This document shows, piece by piece, positions 58,897-64,000 of a stretch of 64,000 nt of DNA. Each line of letters begins with the position of its first letter. Position 1 is the stretch's first letter. The DNA is from Streptomyces sp. WAC05374 (GTDB lineage: Bacteria; Actinomycetota; Actinomycetes; Streptomycetales; Streptomycetaceae): positions 62,001 to 126,000 of the forward strand of contig NZ_SMNQ01000006.1 in NCBI RefSeq assembly GCF_004353505.1, given 5' to 3'. The position numbers and the translations under genes are program-made. Below the pieces are notes generated by a model. That model was not told the origin of the DNA and did not search any database. It was given only the letters and a program-made list of their open reading frames with translations.

Positions 58897-58927
58897 GCCG
58901 TCCCGGGGCGAATGGCAAGCTTGAACC

Positions 58928-60769
58928 ATGAACGATGCCGCCCCGGCGCCCACCCCCGCGCCCGCGCCCCGCCGTGTCCGTGTCCGTGCCCCCGAGCTGA
59001 CCGGCAAGGGTGGCTGGCTGAACACGGGAGGCAAAGCCCTGACCCTCGCTGACCTGCGAGGTAAGTGCGTTATTGTTGATTTTTGGACGTTCTGCTGCAT
59101 CAACTGCCTGCACGTCCTCGACGAGCTGCGGGAGCTGGAGGAGAAGCACCGGGACACCGTCGTGATCGTCGGCGTCCATTCGCCGAAGTTCGTCCACGAG
59201 GCCGAGCACCAGGCCGTCGTCGACGCCGTCGAGCGGTACGAGGTCCACCACCCCGTCCTCGACGACCCGGAGCTCGCCACCTGGAAGCAGTACGCCGTAC
59301 GGGCCTGGCCCACGCTCGTCGTCATCGACCCCGAGGGGTACGTCGTCGCGCAGCACGCGGGCGAGGGGCACGCGACGGCCATCGGGCGGCTCGTCGAGGA
59401 GCTGGAGGCCGAGCACGAGGCCAAGGGCACGCTGCGGCGCGGGGACGGGCCGTACGTGCCGCCGGCCCCGGTCGCCACCCACCTGCGGTTCCCCGGCAAG
59501 GCGCTGCCACTGGAGAACGGCAACTTCCTGGTGACCGACACCACCCGGCACCAGGTGGTGGAGCTGGGACCGGACGGGGAGAGCGTCGTGCGCCGGTACG
59601 GCACCGGTGAGCGCGGCCTCGCCGACGGCCCGGCGGAGAAGGCGCGGTTCAACGAGCCGCAGGGGCTGTGCGCGCTGCCCGGCGGGCGGGTGGTCGTGGC
59701 CGACACGGTGAACCACGCGCTGCGGGTGCTGGACCTCGCCACCGGTGAGGTCTCCACGGTCGCCGGGACCGGCGCGCAGTGGTGGCAGGGCTCGCCCACC
59801 GCCGGGCCCGCCCGCGAGGTGGCCCTGTCGTCGCCGTGGGACGTCGCCTGGTGGCGGGACGAGGTGTGGATCGCCATGGCGGGCGTCCACCAGCTCTGGG
59901 CGTACGACCCGGAGAAGGGCACCGTGCGGGTGGCGGCGGGCACGACGAACGAGGGGCTCGTCGACGGGCCCGCCGGCGAGGCGTGGTTCGCCCAGCCGTC
60001 CGGGCTCGCGGCGGCCGGTGACCGCCTCTGGGTCGCCGACTCCGAGACCAGCGCCCTGCGGTGGGTCGACGCCGAGGGGGCCGTCCACACCGCCGTCGGC
60101 ACCGGCCTGTTCGACTTCGGCCACCGCGACGGCGAGGCCGGCCAGGCACTGCTCCAGCACCCGCTGGGCGTGACCGCGCTGCCCGACGGGTCGGTCGCCG
60201 TGTCGGACACGTACAACCACGCCCTGCGCCGCTACGACCCGGCGGCCGGTGAGGTCACGACCCTCGCGACCGACCTGCGCGAGCCGAGCGACGCGGTGCT
60301 CGTGGGCGACGACATCGTCGTCGTCGAGTCGGCGCGCCACCGGCTGACCCGGCTGCGGCTGCCCGAGGAGGCCGTCCGGGTGGACGCCGTGGCGCACCGC
60401 ACGCGCCGGGAGGCGACCGAGGTCGCGCCCGGCACGCTGAAGCTGGACGTCGTCTTCCGGGCGCCGGCGGGCCAGAAGCTCGACGAGCGGTACGGGCCCT
60501 CCACGCGCCTCCTGGTGTCGTCCACGCCGCCCGCGCTGCTCACCTCCGGTGAGGGCACCGGCACGGAGCTGTCCCGGGAGCTGACGCTGAACCCGGACGT
60601 CACCGAGGGCGTGCTGCACGTGTCGGCGATGGCCGCGTCCTGCGACGACGACCCCGCCAACGAGTACCCGGCCTGCCACGTCCACCAGCAGGACTGGGGC
60701 GTCCCGGTGAAGGTCACCGCGTCGGGCGCCGCCCGGCTGCCGCTGATCCTCGCGGGCATGGACGCCTAG
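58928..60769 (+). CDS. Thioredoxin-fold protein with NHL-repeat beta-propeller
   Basis: The 613-residue protein has an N-terminal thioredoxin/TlpA-like domain (about residues 20-170) with the redox motif Cys57-Ile-Asn-Cys60 preceded by Cys56 (FWTFCCINC). A six-bladed NHL-type propeller (blades such as GNFLVTDTTRHQVVEL, GRVVVADTVNHALRVLD and GSVAVSDTYNHALRRYD) and a C-terminal beta domain follow. There is no signal peptide, so it is cytoplasmic. It is an orthologue of mammalian NHLRC2 in layout. ATG 58928. A run of five AT-ending codons at 59069-59083 is highly atypical for this genome. Confidence 0.92.
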   Translation: MNDAAPAPTPAPAPRRVRVRAPELTGKGGWLNTGGKALTLADLRGKCVIVDFWTFCCINCLHVLDELRELEEKHRDTVVIVGVHSPKFVHEAEHQAVVDAVERYEVHHPVLDDPELATWKQYAVRAWPTLVVIDPEGYVVAQHAGEGHATAIGRLVEELEAEHEAKGTLRRGDGPYVPPAPVATHLRFPGKALPLENGNFLVTDTTRHQVVELGPDGESVVRRYGTGERGLADGPAEKARFNEPQGLCALPGGRVVVADTVNHALRVLDLATGEVSTVAGTGAQWWQGSPTAGPAREVALSSPWDVAWWRDEVWIAMAGVHQLWAYDPEKGTVRVAAGTTNEGLVDGPAGEAWFAQPSGLAAAGDRLWVADSETSALRWVDAEGAVHTAVGTGLFDFGHRDGEAGQALLQHPLGVTALPDGSVAVSDTYNHALRRYDPAAGEVTTLATDLREPSDAVLVGDDIVVVESARHRLTRLRLPEEAVRVDAVAHRTRREATEVAPGTLKLDVVFRAPAGQKLDERYGPSTRLLVSSTPPALLTSGEGTGTELSRELTLNPDVTEGVLHVSAMAASCDDDPANEYPACHVHQQDWGVPVKVTASGAARLPLILAGMDA

Positions 60770-60781
60770 GGTCTTCGGCGT

Positions 60782-61153
60782 TCAGTACGCCAGGCCCTGG
60801 TGCCGGGAGGGCCTGCCGGCCACCCCGTCGAGGCAGCCGGCCACCCACAGCGCCGGGTTGTGGGTGGCCTTCCGGCCGCCCAGCCCCTCGGCCTCCATGC
60901 GGGCGCAGCCGCCCGCCAGCAGGTCCCGCACGCGGTCCCCGGTCCGATCGTGGTGGCGGACGCGGTTGCCCTGGAGGTAGCCCGCCTCATAGGCGATGTC
61001 CGACCCCCACGGGGGCCGTTCGTCGTACGTGCGGATCGCGTGGCCGCCCACGGCGAGCGCCAGCGTCACGGCGGCGGCGACGGTGCTCCAGAACACCCGC
61101 CGCCGTGGCCCCCGGTGACGTACGAGGGCCGTCTGTTGTCCCAGCAGAACCAT
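60782..61153 (-). CDS. Hypothetical single-pass membrane protein (123 aa)
   Basis: The 123-residue protein has a basic N-terminus (ALVRHRGPRRR), one transmembrane helix (VFWSTVAAAVTLALAVGG) and an external domain with two cysteines (GGCARM, AGCLDG) that could form a disulfide. No family was recognised. The start ATG 61153 has no clear ribosome binding site, so the true start may be an internal GTG near residue 11. It is convergent with the thioredoxin-NHL gene, 12 bases from its stop. Confidence 0.62.
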   Translation of the reverse strand: MVLLGQQTALVRHRGPRRRVFWSTVAAAVTLALAVGGHAIRTYDERPPWGSDIAYEAGYLQGNRVRHHDRTGDRVRDLLAGGCARMEAEGLGGRKATHNPALWVAGCLDGVAGRPSRHQGLAY

Positions 61154-61205
61154 GCCGACACGGTGTCAGGCACGGCCTTTCGCGGATGTTTCGCTCGGGT
61201 ACGGA

Positions 61206-61430
61206 TCAGTAGCGCCGCTCGTCGGCCGGGTCGACCACCGTCGGTGCGACCGGGGGCACGACCGCCCGGCGCCGCCTGGCGATGCTGGTGAAGGTCGCGA
61301 CACCGATGATGCCGACCGCCATGAGGATGAGCCCCACCAGGTCCAGATTGACGCCCTGTGCTTCCCAGTCGGTCGCGAAGGTGAGGATCGCCCCGACCGC
61401 TATGAGAATGATGCAGCCACCAAGGCCCAT
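61206..61430 (-). CDS. DUF6458 family small membrane protein
   Basis: The 74-residue protein has two transmembrane helices (MGLGGCIILIAVGAILTFAT and VGLILMAVGIIGVATFTSI) and a basic, Pro-rich cytosolic tail ending DERRY. The pattern MGxGxxxxLIAVGAILTFA...LDLVGxILMAxGIIG is characteristic of DUF6458 in actinobacteria. ATG 61430 has AGGAGG upstream. The function is unknown. Confidence 0.85.
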   Translation of the reverse strand: MGLGGCIILIAVGAILTFATDWEAQGVNLDLVGLILMAVGIIGVATFTSIARRRRAVVPPVAPTVVDPADERRY

Positions 61431-61450
61431 GATTCCCGCCTCCTGTCGAT

Positions 61451-61490
61451 GCGTAGGTGTTGCGGGTACCCCGTCCCGCAACACCTACGC
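61451..61490 (-). terminator. Terminator after M18 aminopeptidase gene
   Basis: A perfect 16-bp stem, GCGTAGGTGTTGCGGG and its complement (61451-61466 / 61475-61490), with 8-base loop TACCCCGT begins 8 bases beyond the aminopeptidase stop. Confidence 0.9.
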
Positions 61491-61498
61491 GAGGCGGG

Positions 61499-62791
61499 CT
61501 ACTTCAGGAACGCCACAAGGGCGTTGGCCAGCAGGAACGGGTCGTCGGCGCCGCACAGTTCGCGGGCGCTGTGCATGGAGAGGATCGCCACGCCGATGTC
61601 CACGGTCCGGATGCCGTGACGGGCCGCGGTGATGGGGCCGATCGTGGTGCCGCAGGGCATGTCGTTGTTGGAGACGAACGTCTGCCACGGCACGCCCGCC
61701 TTCTCGCACGCCGCCGCGAAGACGGCACGGCCGCTGCCGTCCGTCGCGTACCGCTGGTTGACGTTCACCTTGAGGATGGGGCCGCCGTTGACGCGCGGGT
61801 GGTGCGTGGGGTCGTGGCGTTCGGCGTAGTTGGGGTGGACGGCGTGGCCGGTGTCGGAGGAGAGGCAGACGGTGCCGGCGAAGGCGCGGGCCCGGTCCTC
61901 GTACCCGCCGCCGCGGGCGAAGACGGACCGCTCCAGCACGCCGCCGAGCAGGGGGCCCTGGGCGCCGGTGTCGGACTCGGAACCGTTCTCCTCGTGGTCG
62001 AAGGCGGCGAGCACGGGGATGAACTCCAGGCCCCCCGCGGCCGACACGGCGGCGAGCGCGGCCACGCCCGCGTGCACGGACAGCAGGTTGTCCATGCGCG
62101 GCCCGGCCATCAGGTCGCGGTCCCGGCCCAGGTACGCGGGTGCTTCGAGGGCGTGGACCATGAGGTCCCAGCCGGCCACCTCGGCGGCGGCCACGTCCGA
62201 CTCCTCGGCCACGAAGCGGATCAGGTCGCCCTCGCGGACGTCGTCGCCCAGGCCCCAGATCGGCTGCATGTGCCGCTGACGGTCCAGCTTGAGGCCCTCG
62301 TTGGCCTGCCGGTCCAGGTGGATCGCGAGCTGCGGCACGCGCAGCAGCGGCCGGTCGACGCTCACCAGCCGGTGGCTGCCGTCGCGCAGCGTCAGCCGGC
62401 CGGACAGGCCGAGATCGCGGTCCAGCCAGGTGTTGAGCAGGGTTCCGCCGTACGTCTCGACGGCCACCTGCCGCCAGCCGTGCGCGCCCATGTCGGGCTG
62501 CGGCTTGACCCGCAGGTTGGGCGAGTCGGTGTGGGCGCCGATGATCCGGAACGGGGTGTGGGGGGCGGCGCCTTCCGGTACGTACCAGGCGATGATCGCG
62601 CCGCCGCGGACGACGTACTTGCCGCCGCTCGTACCGTCCCAGGCGGCGGTCTCGTCGAGCCGCTGGAAGCCGGCCTTCTCCAGCCGTTCACCGGCGTTGG
62701 CCACGGCGTGGTACGGCGTCGGGGAGTCCGCCAGGAAGGTCATGAGGTCGTCGGTGTGGCCGCGGTCGAAGCGGGGGGGTGAGCTGCTCAT
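61499..62791 (-). CDS. M18-family aminopeptidase
   Basis: The 430-residue metallopeptidase is predicted to remove N-terminal acidic or hydrophobic residues in the cytoplasm. Zinc-site motifs are GAHTDSPNLRVK (His, Asp), LAAFDHEENGSESDTGAQGP (Glu, Glu), MDNLLSVHAG, and the C-terminal MHSARELCG (His). The length agrees with the family. ATG 62791 is followed by SSSPPRFDRGHTDDLMTFLADSPTPYHAV, the usual N-terminus. Confidence 0.94.
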   Translation of the reverse strand: MSSSPPRFDRGHTDDLMTFLADSPTPYHAVANAGERLEKAGFQRLDETAAWDGTSGGKYVVRGGAIIAWYVPEGAAPHTPFRIIGAHTDSPNLRVKPQPDMGAHGWRQVAVETYGGTLLNTWLDRDLGLSGRLTLRDGSHRLVSVDRPLLRVPQLAIHLDRQANEGLKLDRQRHMQPIWGLGDDVREGDLIRFVAEESDVAAAEVAGWDLMVHALEAPAYLGRDRDLMAGPRMDNLLSVHAGVAALAAVSAAGGLEFIPVLAAFDHEENGSESDTGAQGPLLGGVLERSVFARGGGYEDRARAFAGTVCLSSDTGHAVHPNYAERHDPTHHPRVNGGPILKVNVNQRYATDGSGRAVFAAACEKAGVPWQTFVSNNDMPCGTTIGPITAARHGIRTVDIGVAILSMHSARELCGADDPFLLANALVAFLK

Positions 62792-62924
62792 GCCCTCACT
62801 TTACGGTCGGGTCAGTTGAGTGAGACCTGGGCGAACGGCCCATTGTCAGTGGTGGCTGCGACTATCGGAGAACGGAGCGGGACAGCAGTCCGCTGACTCG
62901 CCGGTCGCGACCGGAGGTGCACTG

Positions 62925-63362
62925 GTGACCACGACGACCACGCCCGTCTGTGCCGCTTGCGAGACGCCCGGGGCCCGGTGGAGCGCCCCGTTCGGAATGC
63001 CGCTGTGCGCGGCGTGCACGACGGCGGCGACGGGCACCCCGGAGCGGGACCCGGTGCGCCTCGGGGACATCCTGCCGGTGACCGCCGCGACGCTGCGCGC
63101 CTCGATACCCGCGCCGCGGCCGCCGCGCGCCGGTTCGCTCATGACCTGCCGGTTCTGCGGGGCGCCGGCGCGCTGGCACCGCACGGTGCACGGCCGGTGG
63201 GTGGCGATGGAGCCGGGGGAGCGCCCGGTCGCGGGCGTCCCGCGCGGCGAGCGGTGGTACGTGGCGGGTGACGGCACGGCGGTGAATCTGCGTGGTGCGG
63301 TGCCGTCGGACACGTGCCGGGTGAGCCACTTCTCGGTGTGCGCGGCCCGTCCGGCGCCGTGA
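62925..63362 (+). CDS. DUF6083 domain protein with Cys-pair motifs
   Basis: The 145-residue protein starts with GTG 62925, with GGAGGTG upstream. It has three Cys-x2-Cys pairs (CAAC, CAAC, CRFC), suggesting zinc ribbons. The C-terminal segment is GDGTAVNLRGAVPSDTCRVSHFSVC, the hallmark of DUF6083 proteins, which are widespread and uncharacterised in streptomycetes. It is divergent from the aminopeptidase gene. Confidence 0.82.
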   Translation: MTTTTTPVCAACETPGARWSAPFGMPLCAACTTAATGTPERDPVRLGDILPVTAATLRASIPAPRPPRAGSLMTCRFCGAPARWHRTVHGRWVAMEPGERPVAGVPRGERWYVAGDGTAVNLRGAVPSDTCRVSHFSVCAARPAP

Positions 63363-63370
63363 ACGCCGGC

Positions 63371-63402
63371 GGCCCGCCCCCCGGGACCTCGGGGGGCGGG
63401 CC
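63371..63402. terminator. Terminator between convergent DUF6083 and acyl-CoA dehydrogenase genes
   Basis: A perfect 13-bp stem, GGCCCGCCCCCCG and its complement, with loop GGACCT lies between stops at 63362 and 63441. Confidence 0.88.
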
Positions 63403-63440
63403 GTCATGAGCGGTCGCGGCCGGTCGCGGACCGACCGGGA

Positions 63441-64000
63441 CTAGAAGGCGGCTTCGTCCAGCTCCATGAGGGAGTTGTCGACGCCCTCGGCGATGGCGCG
63501 CTCGGTGGAGACGCCGGGCAGGATGGTGGCGGCGAAGAACTTCGCGGCCTCGATCTTGCCCCGGTAGAACGCCTTGTCCTTGGCGGAGGCGGTCTCCAGC
63601 TTCTCGGCGGCGACGGCGGCACCGCGCAGCAGCAGGTAGCCGACGACCACGTCACCGGAGGCCATCAGCAGGCGGGTGGTGTTGAGGCCGACCTTGTAGA
63701 TGTTCTTGACGTCCTCGCCGGTGGCGGTGAGGTGCGTCAGCATCGTGCCGACGATCGCCTCCAGGTCGACGGCCGCCTTGGCGAGCGCGTCGCGCGCCGG
63801 GGCGAGCTCGTCGCCGCCGGTGCCCACCGCCAGGAACTTCTTGATCTCCTCGGCGAGGGTGTTCAGCGAGGCGCCCTGGTCGCGGACGATCTTCCGGAAG
63901 AAGTAGTCCTGGCCCTGGATCGCCGTGGTGCCCTCGTAGAGGGTGTCGATCTTGGCGTCGCGGATGTACTGCTCGATCGGGTACTCCTGGAGGTACCCGG
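63441..64000 (-). CDS. Acyl-CoA dehydrogenase, C-terminal part (5' end outside window)
   Basis: The frame is open from the window edge to the TAG at 63441. YPIEQYIRDAKIDTLYEGTTAIQGQDYFFRKIVRDQG carries the family signature near the end of the catalytic domain (the YEGTTAIQ segment near the substrate and FAD sites). The extra C-terminal helical domain (about 150 residues, ending DNSLMELDEAAF) is typical of the long FadE5-like actinobacterial subclass with broad acyl-CoA range. The N-terminal two-thirds lie beyond 64000. Confidence 0.92.
   Translation of the reverse strand, partial: GYLQEYPIEQYIRDAKIDTLYEGTTAIQGQDYFFRKIVRDQGASLNTLAEEIKKFLAVGTGGDELAPARDALAKAAVDLEAIVGTMLTHLTATGEDVKNIYKVGLNTTRLLMASGDVVVGYLLLRGAAVAAEKLETASAKDKAFYRGKIEAAKFFAATILPGVSTERAIAEGVDNSLMELDEAAF

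Overview
The window looks like chromosomal DNA of a Streptomyces or close relative. Third codon positions are almost all G or C, GTG starts and 4-base start/stop overlaps are common, and the gene families are typical of actinomycetes. The gene order (class E sortases, pabA/trpG, pknB-pbpA-rodA-pstP-fhaB-fhaA, tRNA-Leu) is the conserved arrangement near oriC. A perfect parS palindrome (34526-34539), a near-perfect second one (39586-39599) and several exact DnaA-box 9-mers agree with a position in the origin-proximal core. I saw no prophage, insertion sequence, CRISPR array or biosynthetic cluster.

Layout. 1-12.2 kb: three class E sortase genes around an amidotransferase gene, then the leftward cell-wall and phosphosignalling operon (FhaA, FhaB, phosphatase, SEDS glycosyltransferase, PBP, PASTA kinase) and tRNA-Leu(CAG). 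12.3-15.8 kb: MarR regulator, DUF2252 protein, J-domain protein, rhodanese. 15.9-27.8 kb: a phenylacetate catabolic locus (paaABCDE leftward; paaN; 3-hydroxyacyl-CoA dehydrogenase plus TetR regulator), split by an unrelated three-gene unit (DUF5819, HTTM membrane protein, SpoU methyltransferase). 27.9-32.3 kb: Lrp/AsnC regulator and a first branched-chain 2-oxoacid dehydrogenase operon. 32.3-37.3 kb: molybdenum cofactor genes, a K+ channel, a quinone oxidoreductase, and the ATP-independent proteasome activator. 37.5-42.7 kb: PadR-controlled ABC exporter and a Pro/Ser-rich membrane protein. 43.1-46.8 kb: two divergent membrane Ser/Thr kinases. 46.8-52.6 kb: APH-like phosphotransferase, NarL-type response regulator, second branched-chain 2-oxoacid dehydrogenase operon. 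52.6-64 kb: D,D-carboxypeptidase, GntR-MFS pair, mycothiol-dependent isomerase-like protein, nitrilase-family hydrolase, a decayed methionine synthase gene, thioredoxin-NHL protein, small membrane proteins, M18 aminopeptidase, DUF6083 protein and the end of an acyl-CoA dehydrogenase.

The most interesting signal is regulatory. An 18-bp dyad related to ACCGAACGATCGGTCGGT occurs in three divergent intergenic regions: before paaA, between paaN and the hydroxyacyl-CoA dehydrogenase, and between bkdR and the first 2-oxoacid dehydrogenase operon. A TetR regulator is encoded within the same stretch. This suggests one regulon joining phenylacetate and branched-chain keto acid breakdown. Each of the three regions also carries a 12-mer CCTGTGGAYAAM (Y = C/T, M = A/C) containing an exact DnaA box. 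Other points are the membrane module inside the paa locus, the frameshifted methionine synthase remnant, and short tandem duplications that repeatedly sit at or just after gene 3' ends.
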